From positions 22,852 through 86,851 of the forward strand of contig CACZZO010000021.1 of assembly GCA_902785755.1 (NCBI GenBank): a stretch of DNA of 64,000 nt. Reading direction: 5' to 3'. The position numbers and the translations under genes are program-made. Below the pieces are notes generated by a model, which was not told the DNA's origin, did not search any database, and worked only from the letters and a program-made list of their open reading frames with translations. The stretch comes from an uncultured Bacteroidia bacterium. Lineage in GTDB: Bacteria; Bacteroidota; Bacteroidia; Bacteroidales; F082. Positions 12,001 through 20,800 of this stretch are shown here, in pieces. Position 1 is the stretch's first letter, and every line of letters begins with the position of its first letter.

Positions 12001-14823
12001 GCTGCGCTGCGGAGAAGGTTCCAAATACGTCTCTCCTGTCGGGTCTTCAGGGTCCTTCAATGCGACCATATAGGTATCCGTGCCATGGCCGCCGCCGAAG
12101 ACCGAACCTCTGACGAGGCCGTTGGTCAGCGTAACCTTAGTGTTTTCGTACACCGTGCCGTTCTCGCCCGAGCCATACACCGAGCCGATGATGACATTGG
12201 GTGTGGCATCGGTGATAGCATCTGAAGAAGGCGTAAAGTTTACATTGACTTCCGTTTCGCGTACGATAGCCAAAGTGTCCATGACACCTAACGGGCCTAC
12301 ATCGCCGCGTGCCGAGCCGAACACATTGCCGCTCTCGGCAATGGGAGCCGCCAAGGTGCCGATGTGACCTCCAAACACATTGACAGTGGATTTGCCCGTT
12401 AATGCACCCCCTGAAGGATACACCTGATTCAATGAGTCAGTGATTTTGCCATAGGTCAACTCGTAAGGCCAACTGAGCGAGGGTTCGCTCTCGTGATCAA
12501 TGTAAAGGTGCTTCTTCGTGCGAGTGTGGTCGATGAAGCCCACTGAGGCCATAGCACCCGCGCCATACACGCTTCGGCTGATATAACCGCCGTAGATGTT
12601 GACCTCGGTTTGGCCCCAAACATAACCCGAATTGGGGTTGTATGTGTCGACAACATCATCGTTGTCACTGTCGTATTTGTCGGTACCGCAGCCTGCGCCG
12701 TACACGTTGCCACGATAAGGGAATTTATTCACCTTGTCGTCTTCACTCATGGCAGCATACTCCGTTGCCGTGCAGCCGATGGTGCCACTATATACATTGA
12801 CATGTGATTCAAGATAGACGTGGCCGTTTTCGCCAGAGCCGTACACCGAGCCTTTGATTTTGGCATCGCCTTCGTAGGTTCCGTTGTTGTTCTTGCCTAT
12901 ATTTACAAAGGTGTAGGCCACATAGGTCAAGGTGTCCATGATTTGGTCGGGGGCCATGATTTCGCCACGGCCCGAGCCGTACACCATGCCGTTGTTGTTG
13001 CCATTGGTGCCGATGGTGCCACCCGTGATGTTAACACGGGCTATGCCACCACCCAAATAGGCTTGGAAATCGCCTTGGGCATTGTTTTTAAGGTAAGTAC
13101 CCACCGAGGCCAAGGCACCACCACCATACACATTGTGCTTGATGGATCCGCCTTCGATGTTGACATTGGTGTTGCCAAACACGCGGCCAGCGGTAATGCT
13201 GAGCTTCTTCGCGTTGTCTTCGGTATAGCGGTCCGTGCCGCCACCGCCGGCATACACATTACCGTGCCAGCCGCCAACGCCTTCAAGGCCGATGGTGGTG
13301 CGCTTGTTCGAGTCGGTCTCTTTGATGGTGACGTAGGTATTGCCCTGCACATGGCCGTTGGCGCCGCCGCCATACACGCTGTTCATGACCGTGCCGCCAT
13401 CCACTGTGACATGGGTATGGCCCACATAGGCCTCATCCACTACTTGGTGCATAGGCGTAAGGGGTTCCAATCCGTAAGGCCCTGTCCCGGGCTTGCGCGG
13501 ACGACCCGGCAAACCACGGCTGCCGCCATACACCTCGCCGTTGTTGTGGCCATCTGAACCGGGAGAGCCGATGATGCCGCCGTTGATGTTGACATAAGTG
13601 TGGCCGCCTGACTCGATGCCGATGACAGTATGGTTATCCGGATCTTGTGATTCTTCTTCAGTAAAAGTGCCCACCATAGAGATAAGTCCACCGCCATACA
13701 CACGGTTGTAAATCAGAGCGTTGTCTTGTATGGTGACGTGTGTGTTGCCATACACACGGCCAGAGGTGTAACAAAATTTCGGATTAGCAAACCAAGCAAT
13801 AAAGTCTGTGCCCTTGCCGCCGCCAAGCACGTTGCCACGGGGAATCTCGCGACCCATGCCAAACTCGTCTTCCGCCGTTTCTGAATCCTTTTCGGCAAGT
13901 GTGTAGGTTGCGTCTAAGTATTCACCCGGATTGTCATCAATTCCAGAAGCAGGGACGGTATAACTGCCGTCGCCATGCAACGGCACGCCGCCTATGAGGG
14001 CATTGTCCTTGACGATGACATTGGTGCCTTTCTGCACATGGCCGTTCTCGCCGCTGCCGAACACGTTCAGCACTTGGGCATTGCCACTGATGGTGACCTC
14101 GGTGGTGTCGACAAAGGAATGGTCTCTCAACAAGCCGCCCGAAATGCCTCGGCTCGAACCGAACACCCAACCCTCGTTTGCGCCAAGGTATTTGAAGGCC
14201 GAGTCGGCATATTGGGAAGCAGACATCAACGAAGTCATGTTATAAAACTCCTTGACGCTATCCAATTCAGCAGGGGTCGGGCTGGTAAGGTCGGTTTTCT
14301 TGGGTCCGATAAGGGCGTTGCCCGTGACGGTGACGACGGTGTGTCCGCCTGAAGTATAAGTAGCCACACCGTTGTCGGCGGAATACATACCCACCGAGGC
14401 CATGTTGCCGCCGCCATACACCGCACGACGCACCACGGCATTGCCTTGGATGGTGACGCTGGTGTTGCCTTGCACGCGACCCGCATTGATGTCAAAGGTT
14501 GGGGCGTTGTTATTCGGATTGTGGCCGGTTATCAAATAGCCATTGCCGCCGCCGTACACATTGCCGTAATCGACACGGGTGGTGACTTGCATTTGTTTGT
14601 CCGCCACGCGATGCTTCAATCTCAGCGTATCGCCAATCGTGCCGCCATTGACGATGACGGTGGTGCTCTGCGTCACCTCTCCCAAGTTGCCTCCGCCATA
14701 GACGTTGCCTTCAATGAGGATTTGCGCCGAGGCCATGCCGCTGGTCAGCATCGCGCAAAGCATGAGTAACACTTTTCGCTTCCTTTTCAATACTTCCATC
14801 CGATTTGTATGCTTATGTTCCAT
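1..14823 (-). CDS. Giant VYGGGN-repeat surface protein A (3' end beyond window)
   Basis: One open frame runs from an ATG at 14823 to the window edge (4941 codons, no stop seen; the edge codon is in the same frame as the start). A basic N-terminus, hydrophobic core and SGMASAQ form a signal peptide (about residues 1-36; M9 at 14799 is an alternative start). Residues about 37-3290 are a degenerate solenoid of [VIL][YF]GG[GNCS]N motifs alternating with short strands such as TVIVNGG, roughly every 35-45 residues (80 or more copies estimated). Residues 3290-3990 are a non-repetitive linker. About 3990-4240 carry GLUG motifs (GGLVGELVSG, GGLVGKSSGG). The end is beta-rich and finishes with GRLEVVDVLGRVLHAE, resembling the start of a type IX secretion sorting domain, so perhaps only tens of residues are missing. 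It is last in the three-gene cluster, 61 bp after gene B. An adhesin or structural surface role is inferred from architecture; the function is unknown. Confidence 0.85.
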   Translation of the reverse strand, partial: MEHKHTNRMEVLKRKRKVLLMLCAMLTSGMASAQILIEGNVYGGGNLGEVTQSTTVIVNGGTIGDTLRLKHRVADKQMQVTTRVDYGNVYGGGNGYLITGHNPNNNAPTFDINAGRVQGNTSVTIQGNAVVRRAVYGGGNMASVGMYSADNGVATYTSGGHTVVTVTGNALIGPKKTDLTSPTPAELDSVKEFYNMTSLMSASQYADSAFKYLGANEGWVFGSSRGISGGLLRDHSFVDTTEVTISGNAQVLNVFGSGENGHVQKGTNVIVKDNALIGGVPLHGDGSYTVPASGIDDNPGEYLDATYTLAEKDSETAEDEFGMGREIPRGNVLGGGKGTDFIAWFANPKFCYTSGRVYGNTHVTIQDNALIYNRVYGGGLISMVGTFTEEESQDPDNHTVIGIESGGHTYVNINGGIIGSPGSDGHNNGEVYGGSRGLPGRPRKPGTGPYGLEPLTPMHQVVDEAYVGHTHVTVDGGTVMNSVYGGGANGHVQGNTYVTIKETDSNKRTTIGLEGVGGWHGNVYAGGGGTDRYTEDNAKKLSITAGRVFGNTNVNIEGGSIKHNVYGGGALASVGTYLKNNAQGDFQAYLGGGIARVNITGGTIGTNGNNNGMVYGSGRGEIMAPDQIMDTLTYVAYTFVNIGKNNNGTYEGDAKIKGSVYGSGENGHVYLESHVNVYSGTIGCTATEYAAMSEDDKVNKFPYRGNVYGAGCGTDKYDSDNDDVVDTYNPNSGYVWGQTEVNIYGGYISRSVYGAGAMASVGFIDHTRTKKHLYIDHESEPSLSWPYELTYGKITDSLNQVYPSGGALTGKSTVNVFGGHIGTLAAPIAESGNVFGSARGDVGPLGVMDTLAIVRETEVNVNFTPSSDAITDATPNVIIGSVYGSGENGTVYENTKVTLTNGLVRGSVFGGGHGTDTYMVALKDPEDPTGETYLEPSPQRSITSGKVYGNTEVVINGGQVLHNVYGGGNLASVGKGSYMGYGELTNVSALPEPYENSGICTVTVNGGTIGTTGYPGDGYNNGFVFGSSKGTTFATVDNPEGTARYDYSRDFFLGYSNETVVNIGDPDEETEPRIYGSVFGGGENGHVRWNTNVTVDKGEIGVAYTAPATYPEADSLIKWVYRGNVYGAGRGIDKIAGSNDYCSSAGSVTLNTNVTVNGGTIHRNVYGGGSMATVGPLPTTDYDPGISTCTVNIYGGAIGEVVSSGAAAGSLYGGHVYGAGRGIIDEHAPLTQYASASNAVVNVEIGNETDKVLGNVYGGGSYGQVKQETNVNMIGGSVEGSVFGGGMGIETEEIAGLVKGNATVDMRGGTVKRSVYGGGQMGSVGTFVDATAISVNYLADPNDPESEIIATVKVPTECEEGTGLTTVKMSGGSVGLNGSLMPWTNHNPDDDDRGWIFCGGQGVADSITYPKAIALGVVNCTHLQISNTTSGENTIRPVVTASVYGGAENGLVLDSTFVEIAGGQIGTGHYKTGNTHHFDPIYEEDTWTTAITAINNGSIETALGTSGSLNGIFHECDAWEYSTNHLYDIFADEPGYNSQGGALVGTNGHSFFGNVFGGGSGYYPIKAGVWRRTAGQVNGNTRVEITGGHILTAVYGGNETTDVKGKSTVKMNGGTVGIPRTAVQIAANPLSGNIYGAGMGDPRNMFNTMTNVKKTQVYLTGGTVFGTVFGGSREGHVLDSTLVVIGQEQGKSTLIGTTGFSGYDGLVFGGGMGNVDYFDTEGRKFPVGRVGGNTHVTMSQGKVLGNIYGGGQVGLVGVDEDGWMTSFVQGAVYDSIHHGLSKVEVSGGTIGNLANNGDDLLRSDRAAGNVYGGGRGDLDEYVEDDFGRVAKSIVNISGDPDIYGSVFGGGQMANVGYWIGYGVGYAIGTSASGVNIIGSPKIGTAHEFGLYDPDYQKTQYDTINGMRMISHTRTGNVFGGGQGNVQVYKDNNDMYHVVGLEHGHCGKTTVSIGMNNGTSGGQILGSVFGGSEQGAIWGDTKVTVTGGTIGKEEIVCDTLKYVDDNWVFVESDSTYSYGSVYGGSYGADAYRHFHMDPSNLSPEYQRKVDSVFLLGGRVYGNTTVEITGGAVRGNVFGGGDMASVGEWDNSFAPTTNTGKATVTIGGSAVIGPFDWTGLNASVFGGGKGIGNDPDNLRKKYCNLNSTEVTVSLGENGRVFGSIFGGGSDAHTLGDTHVKLLSGTIGTEGVTSLDGNVFGGGRNLLLLTYAAGRVGGNTSVEMMGGNVLGSVYGGGRNGLTGFSVDVISTGSNTYQALPDNTNDNTYGRTSVKISGGTVGNLAHMKDSEFSIGDVYGGGKGSKTGIEDHHISSALLVSLVKETEVEISGTARIYGNVYGGSELSNVGNFTWKQEGDDVSEIAFVKSTGHTKVTVSGGTIGMDNMQMITDSGYPDDWGHVFGGCEGWVEELTNSPIIDLEENRLIELMASAVTTEVEISNNAFVLGSVYGGAENGQVLDSTWVKIQGGQIGAGEGIVDAEGHNRPYTDDEWANSATLAPTAHWGYVENGLPYDINILDSETHKPKPGLDGATFYGNVFGGGSGYYPYGVDGEGNSQWLRTAGQVWGNTRVEVTGGHILSCLYGGCETTNIGGYGYNETIHGEYHISGGQSTIVMSDGTIGVPRTSDQITNLPVPGYLYGSGKGDPRLYFNTWTNVWSSDVAVSGGRIYGSVFGGGEDGHVMGDVNLRISETDPNTPTIIGCGGFTPFDGNVFGSGRGTTTLALTAGSVSGNVYLTVTGGTIHNSVYGGGNRGSVGTYLVDKFVVGQEINPHYGQMRPDDDDGENTYGYTYVTIGSADQQSNIEIGHTAVDEHDLGGNVYGGGRGDAGPPESDFPNMAKVKQTEVNIWQQSDKQTWIEGSVFGSGEDGHVLQDTYVNIHGGQIGGHHFGNLEPCNDPYHGNVYGGGRGVDTYEQGGQQHYSVTAGWVQGNTNVNIYGGHIVRNVYGGGNLASVGDPEEEPTGGNYLTGLASVTITGGTVGTVHENENFGNVFGSSHGDVGGEYVHLAFVKNTHVTIGQTAQIYGSVFGGGEDGHVRKNTLVDIEGGIIGDASDVVNQPLDGNVYGGGRGLLLNGESQTAGEVYGYTTVNIKNSTYNEINYSPIIWNNVYGGGSQSVVQQYKVVNVSGGLVHGSVFGGSREIPTQRPNKAPRWVNMWGGTVEGNVYGCSYQGIDGDPANDKAWASFINLSGGTVQGNVYGAGYQGEVKGSVGVLIGKNAIDHFSALVGNADSLKPTNPIVAPLDIKGSVYGGSNFSGSQSPQPWRTFDITGYCSVYIDGDGYKTGTTGSDPEMIIRGGLFGSGTNCESGAAGRDIVIRNYGERDMYDAPSGGKNSTSDSLVSVTRTFTTIQRVGNLFLDKANIALTGARDISNLDGLPNTYYGVYQVDTSMVVSNGSSIVLGNAADPAHIVPAYIDSVKVLRSVRLDESIYNKFFLPKLDYTWIGVKDTREDIGLDVNLYYNENEGTEPLVPLDRATEENVILFNGLSQLFVRYHIGSENQYGELQGFFRMSSPYKPRGTESFAYARQKVASAKDANKADGGFASYYSPYNFFTDNGEDYTMTKQYPYTNIITDPVLGECRGWFIPEFNGNKWYVDGRRKGIDDGGWGDNRITASNKGGRYPDMPKLTIVGDDNPDPEDGVYSIMGDKTLGDLSFNSETDIIYVVGPVSAVKELAGGTSCTLKPNASHSTLPLRIYRYPGGHEMSNGYYDHGPSGTAGTTKGPGPWYGTMLSLESDQIMTNKTLVLDSVMIDGLYGVTNPAEIQEHEINVNVPSTYHDNNTTDPLATVNKGTLQMKGNTELKRGYNNHDASANVGTAEAPNYNFYVNPDFDNSVINGGGVYVAPDASANVQVEGIVTITGNKQKKGNGSIESNVYLPTFQKHIEITNQLDPTAVIGVTSPNRNTDKYFWDNTLSPVAKGVRLGSNTSFAVLDAKAAWTNNNFRDDQNWFFSNGDKDTYYLEPYTSMGSYQGDGSSVYFGWTWGNVVRTQPSGYVASGDNDDNITISSEEGLAWLISQTTDLNGAPLTNFSGKTISLAQDLNLKQYVWVPVGSEIGDVNNKKFSGTFDGRGHLIDSLAIEFLSKTDRRYQRSNYGLFGDVYNGRIDRTFVVRSVIVPDSISIIIQREDPRTVYNIGGLAGYLEGTSVVSNSEAAITIRSCDTYTAYAGGLVGELVSGEIHSSMAMPEMTIKGTSSMAGGLVGKSSGGSVNNSFVNAKFVFKNGGQGGGLLGTNGGTKVRNCYVALRGTTASDNFDGLVKEQRSGSIDSCYVQSGYTFANSGSFNKNFTPVFNTDTYGYMYSDNKVLDADTAMFRLLNHWVDKTNKTTQKYAHWTRPTLHSINGDLPVLMLCNYDGTGEEGQGDFRSLATFKQGVALQYGGTVRDGSEKELSTMLGRTEDVLVYGDILEDLKDVQVNATKVAIYEHAAILKPGKLGSSDNTYVGVTFDNTSRSAMDAYGNPLRRDWHMFSTPLSNAPLGIDYSVDSIDQGANQNVWNENNPKYVYNHWGNSPDFPNQWGDVLELPAFQFYPASEHDGYFPSTNPNNRSIGEYAYPYDFYCWYEPDWQWINFKRNGPSHWHYDYDSGHDHPHIDYYAVPGSDQNKNINEVELIPGKGYQLSIQEDTYLQSHGNLNNGEVTFVVVNSSRNSGAWGVGPLYFGNNLIGNPYHAYLDFVGTDENGFGQVNDFNSYYVYDADTAAKRHVDYLIYPDGGSTGGCYASRYIHPHQGFFVQYKPEDNDSPLKTLTFTPSMTVTRKDVENAGFREELPAYPLVNLFAYDWEDKGDVLVVEFNRPENGGGIKSKSLRNGNHLVFAHHGDDDYGAFFAKEGTKQVPVRFQSFEKEKKPYTFRWNLQNGDFRSLYLIDNMTGIQYDMLRNDSYSFEASKQDYLSRFLIVFDVTDVEEHTEDINFAFFDGSSWVVNGKGRLEVVDVLGRVLHAETLHGDQN

Positions 14824-14884
14824 CTTTTACGAAAGTTATGTTCTAAAGTTATATTTCCTGATTTATAATGGTTCAAGTTTGATT

Positions 14885-17800
14885 CTATTCCGTTGGTCCA
14901 ACAATCACTTGTGCGCTGCCGTTGACATTACCATCGTTGCCACCGCCGTAAACGCTTCCCTTGATTGTGACTGGCTTGCCATCCTCTGGCCCGATGGTCA
15001 CCTTCGGGTTGGTAGTGACATCTCCGAAGTTGCCGCCGCCAAACACATTGCCGGTATATATCTCGTTGTCTTGGATTATATCGTCGTCGTTAAAGTCGAA
15101 ACCGCCTCCGATGACGGCTTTGATGATGTTCACTTCTGGTGAGATGCCGTTGGGGTTTTCAGGCTCGTATTTGGTTTGGTTGCTGGCACCGTACACATTG
15201 CCAACGAAGAGGCCGCAATCATTGTCAATGCTCTCCACATTGACGGTAATCTTGCCATCCACATTGCCGTTGATGTCGCAGCCGCCAAAAACATTGCCAA
15301 TGGCGCCACCATACACATTGACGGTAATCGTGCCGCCAGTGCCATACAAATCATTATGTTCGGCCAAGTAATTCTTCAAGCGTTCCGAATAATCACCGGG
15401 ATTGGCCTCAATTTCAGCAGCGGTGGGGAACCTCTTCACGTTGGCTGCATAGTCCCCAGCACCTTGGCAACCGCCAAAGAGATTGCCAATGATGCCACCC
15501 GTAATGTTGATGGTGATGGTGCCATAGACGGTGCCCAAACGGCATCCGCCGTAAGCGGAAAGATAGGTCTTTTGGTCGGAGCAACTGAGATCGAGCACCA
15601 AATCGCCAAACTCGTCTGCTTGATTTCCTCCGTTGAAGAGGTAGTCGGTAATCAATTCGCCACATAATCCGCCCGGATCTGTGCCGGCTCTGATGTCCAC
15701 ACAGTTACCCAAACGGTTGGAAGCACCGAAATAGTAACCGACATGGCCTCCGTTGACACGGCTGAAGGTGTGCTGCAAAGGCTCATTGTCGTCACCCACT
15801 ATTCCTTCATGCCCCACATTGGCCTCTCCAAGGATGCCATTGCCGCCGCCGAAGATGAAGTTGAAACGCCCGCCATCCACAACGGTGTGTACGCTGTTCG
15901 CGTCGGCAGCATTGCTTCCGCCAAACACCTCTTCGACGGTGTTTTCGCAGCCGTGGATGAAGACATGGGTCACTTTTTCCGAGGTTTCAATACCGCCTTC
16001 AGGGGCATAGTCGGCCTGATTGCCGCCGCCAAACACCTGATAGATGGCGTATGTTCTGTCTTCGCCAGTGTAGGTATACACGTCCTTAGGAGTGTGTGCC
16101 GTTTGATAGACATCCACATACACGTCGGTTTGCGGCGAACCGTTGAGGTTGTTGCTGCCATAAATGGAGCAGTCGATGAAAGAGGCTTTGCCAAAATAGC
16201 TGCCATCGTCATTGACGCCGCCAACATAGACATGCACCTCGCCATACACCATGGCTGCCACATCATTTGCAGGATTATTCGCATCCTTATAGCCCAAGCC
16301 GCCGCCATATACGTCGCCTTGGACGGTGCCGTTGTCGATGTGGATGGTGGTATTGTTGGAAGCGTCAGTATTCACGCTGCCCAAGGCCGAGCCGCCGTAA
16401 AGGTCGCCGAACAGCTTCGGACATTCCGTATGGACTTCTTCACCTCCATCATACGCAACCTCACCAAAGGTGATGCCAATGTTGCCGTTTACATTGGTGG
16501 CCTCACCATAACCTCCGCCGTGAACATCGGCCGTGTGGGTATCGTCTGTACCAATCTGACCACACGTGATGTTGATGGTCACATCGCCTTCAATGTCACC
16601 AAGGGCATTGCAGCCGCCATAAACGCCCGAAAGCACCGTGCCGCCAGTTATTTCAACTGAGCTGTTGCCCGAGGAAGTGTAGACCGTGATGGGATGATCC
16701 GGGTCCTCAGGGTTGGGCAAAGTATAGCTTTCGATGACGATGCCTGCCCTATTGCCGCCGCCGTAGATGCTTCCGTCAACGGTGCCGCCGCCCACTAACA
16801 GGTAGGTATCGCCGCACTCGCCTGCATAGCCGCCGGCAAAGATGCTGCCCGTGCATTCGCCACCCCTCATTTCAACGCTCGTTGAGTCGCAATAGGGAGG
16901 CTCATATCCTAAGTAGGTGGAATTGTAATCATAGTTTCCGTTGCCGCCGCCATACACATCCTTGACAGCGCCTCCCGTCATATAGACCTGCGAAACGCCA
17001 CCCACATGGCCGCTGATGTCGCTGCCGCCATACAAGGTAGCAGTGTGGTGGTCGCCGCCTTCGACGAGAACCAATGTGTTGTTGGTCACGCCGTTCATGC
17101 GGCATCCGCCGTAAACGGCTTCAGTCACGCGGCCGGTAGTTTGAACCGTAGTACCCCCAGCCGTATATTCACCACGCAGATAAACGCAACTGCCAAGATT
17201 TTCGTAAGTTCCAAAGGTCAAATCGCCCGTCATGGCACCCTTGTTGCAGCCACCATAAATGGTGCCCACATTTCCATGCAACAGGATGATGTCAGGCAAG
17301 GTGGTGTACAACTCGCCTTCGTTGTTGCCGCCAAACAGGGTTCCCACGTGATTGCGGGTATCCTCTCCCCCGTTTTGCACATTGACAAACACTTTGATGA
17401 AACCTTCCACGCTGACGCCGTTGCCGCCGCCATAGACATTGGCGACATAGCCTCCTTCGTCCCCGCCGTTGATGCCGATGTCGACAAAAATGTCTTTCTG
17501 TATGGGTAAGTCGCCCTCAACGCAAGTCACCACCGGCTCCAATGGGCCTGTGTAGGCAGAAGCATCGTCAAAGTTGGTGAAATACGCATAAAGTCCGTTG
17601 CCGCCGCCATAGACGGTATGGATGTTGGGCGTGCCCGAAACGCCGACATAGGTACACACTTTGGGATTTTGCAAGGAAGTAAGACCATCGGAAGCCATTT
17701 GATAGAAACTTGGCAAGACACGGTTCGAGATTTGTCCAGCCTTGCCCGAGCGGTCGTTGCCGCCATAGAGGGCACCGCCTGTTGCCTCGCCGATGCTGCC

Positions 17801-20800
17801 GCCCCACACTCTCACCTCGTTGCTACCATAGATGGAGGCCATGTTGCCGCCGCCAAACACATTGCCGTCGACTGTGCCGCCACTCATACGCACCGAGGCC
17901 AAACCAACGAGCGAAGGATAGGAATACGGGCTATGGTCTATGAATTTCTGGTCGAAACCGACGCAGGCCAAGTTGCCGCCGGCATACACATTGCCTTTCA
18001 CCAATACCGTCCCGCTTACAATCACATGCGTTTCATTGTGGGTAGGAACGTCCATGCCAACATAGTTATGTCCGGGAGCGTAGTTGATGCCTTCAATGTA
18101 AGTGATGCCATAACTGTCTTTGCAGTGGTAGTAGCCGTTGCTGCCGGCAAAGAGGTTCTTGTAGACCGTGCCGCCCGAGGCCTCAACGTAGGTGGCGCCA
18201 TAGACCTCTTGGTAATCTTCATTTGGATTGGTCGATCCGGGCGGATCAAACTGCGTCGCTTCCAAATCCACGCGAGTGCTGCCCACATCGCCGCTGACAT
18301 TACAGCCGCCGTAAACCGTGCCCACATGTCCGTTTTGGAGTTTAACCCATGTACTATAGCCCACATTGCTCATCTGGCAGCCGCCGTAAAGATAATCCAC
18401 CAATATTGTGGGACTGTTCAGCTCCACATAGGTGCCATATTTGAAAGTATAATCGTTGATTTCCTCAACATCGGGAAAAGTGATCACGCCGTCATTATCG
18501 CCTATCATGTCGCCAGCGTTACCGCCTCCATACACAGTGCCAATGCTGCCCGAGGTGAGGGTAAGGTTAGGCACCGGGGACATGGTGGCTTGGTTATTGC
18601 CGCCAAAAAGGGCACGCACATTGTAGATGCCTGTGCCGTCCCAGGCGTAGCCGCTATTGACGGTAATCCCATCCTCTTCCGAATAGCCGCTGATGGCATT
18701 GGAGAAGATCTTGCCGTATGCGCCGCTGGAGGCATGATCCCCAGGAGCGCAGTTGACGGTCAGGTTGGCCGCATACACGCTGGCCGCGTTGCCGCCCGCA
18801 AAGACGGTGTCGCACCGCCCGCCGGTGATGGAAATCTCCGTCGTGGAGCCATACACCTTGTTGCCGCCGCCAAACAGGTAGCCAATGCCGAAGTTGGTGC
18901 CATAGCCTTCAACGTTGGTACTGACCTTGGTTCCCCGGACTTCAATATGATGCTTGCCGTAGCCCTGCGTGCCGCCGAAGTTGTTGCCGCCAAACACGGC
19001 GAAGAGGGTTCCGCCCTTGATGATGATGGTGGAGCCATTAGTGGCATAGACAGGATTGTCGTCCTCGTCATAATCTTCAATATGGGTCACGAAGGCGTTC
19101 TTGGCACCGCCGAAGAGGGAGTCGACTTTCACATGGTCGTTGGCAGCCACGTTGATGGTTGTCTTGATGATAGAGGGGAAATACAAGGTTTTGTCTTCCG
19201 TGCCCTCGTTGGTCCACACGGGGGCGCCCACTTGGTGCGAGGGCGTCATGGCGTTCACGCTGGCACCGGGAGCCACCGCCTGCGACTTGTATTCGTTTGT
19301 GGCTGCCACGAACGAAGTGCCGTTGTAGGCATAGTAACCGTTGCCGCCGCCATACACCGAGCCGACCTTGACACCGATGCTGCTACTGGTGGTGCCGTAG
19401 GAATCGTAATCATCGCCGCTGTTGACACCCAAAGCGATGGTGGAGCCGTCGACACCATGCACCGCGCCGGCGATGTCGTTGCCGCCATACACCGCGCCGA
19501 TGCTGTCGCAGTTGATGATGACCACCTCGGTCTTGCCGCCCACGTCGGCCATGCGGCCGCCACCAAACACCGCGCCGTAAATCAGGCCATTGGGTTGGCT
19601 CTTGGTGGTGAAACTATAAATCAAGCCGCTCACTGCATCAGGGATGGGCAGATAATCACTGCCGCAGTAGGCCGTGACCGTATAATCGTATTCCGTGCCG
19701 TATTCCAAACCGATGATGGCGTAGGAAGTGGCACCCTCCACCTCGTGGGAGTTGTTCCATGCCGACTCGCTATGCTTTTTCCAATACACCTTATATTTAG
19801 TGGCTGTAGGAACCCACGACACGGTGACATCCTCGTAGGTAATCACCGGCGCCGAGGCCTGAAGGGGGTTCTGGCACTGCGCCAGCACCGTGATGGTGGC
19901 TGTAGAGGTCTGCGTGACCGGTTCGTAGCCTTCTTCCAAATAGGTGACCGTCAGGGTCAACGTGGCATATTTATGGCTCGTCGTGGTGTTTGGCTGAGTG
20001 CAAGTGATGGTCGGCGAAGCAGGATTCCCAGGATCCCCGTAGGTCAGAGTGAGATAGGTCAGACCCTCTCCCGAGAGGCTCCACTCGTATCCGCTCACGG
20101 TGCCCGTGTGGGAGCTGGAGCTAGGGGCCGCACCGTTGGGGTAATGGTCTGTGTTGTCATAGAAATAGTGCAGTTCCTGGGAATAAACATAATATGGCGG
20201 CTTGTTGACGGCCTCAATATCATAGATGGTGTAGGCGGGCGTAAGGTTATAGGTATAGTTGCTTACCGTGCCGATACTAATCGTTTGGCTATTATTGTAT
20301 TCCAAGGAGAAATCACCAATGACGAGGTCGGTGATGCCACCCGCCTCCTCGGAGATTTCCTCATCATGCGGAGTGACAGTCACATAGCGGTATGGGGCGG
20401 GGTTCGTAATATACGCCGGATCCGGATTATAACTATATTGCGACGACATCTTCCAACCGCTTTGACAGGTCAACCAAACAACTTCCCAGCATTGCCCTAT
20501 AGAGTCAGGGACATGGTAATTGGGATCGCAGTCTGCCATTGAAGCGACATTATGCTTTTTGCCTCGCGCTATGCCCTGGTCCCAATCATAGAAATAATAG
20601 TTGTCGGTGGTATTGTTGAGGGCCGTTCCCGGGTGCGACGACAGCGACAGCGCACCGTTCAATTGCAGCGGAGCAGTGAGGTAACGGTATTTCCCCAAGT
20701 GGTCGATGAAATAGTAGTTGTGCTCGACATTGGGGCCTGAACGCCAAAGGCAACTGTCGGGATGGAAAACGCTGACATCCCTCAACACCCAATACCAATA

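Noticed and set aside
1..14823. Frameshifted or broken gene A
   Set aside because: The start frame at 14823 and the frame giving a sensible sorting-type C-terminus at position 1 are the same, and sampled stretches had no in-frame stop.
17618..20542. 974-codon plus-strand open frame (and many others across 1-26 kb)
   Set aside because: It is the antisense of gene B. The repeated VYGGGN codons leave the opposite strand free of stops; it has no signal, domain or sensible composition.
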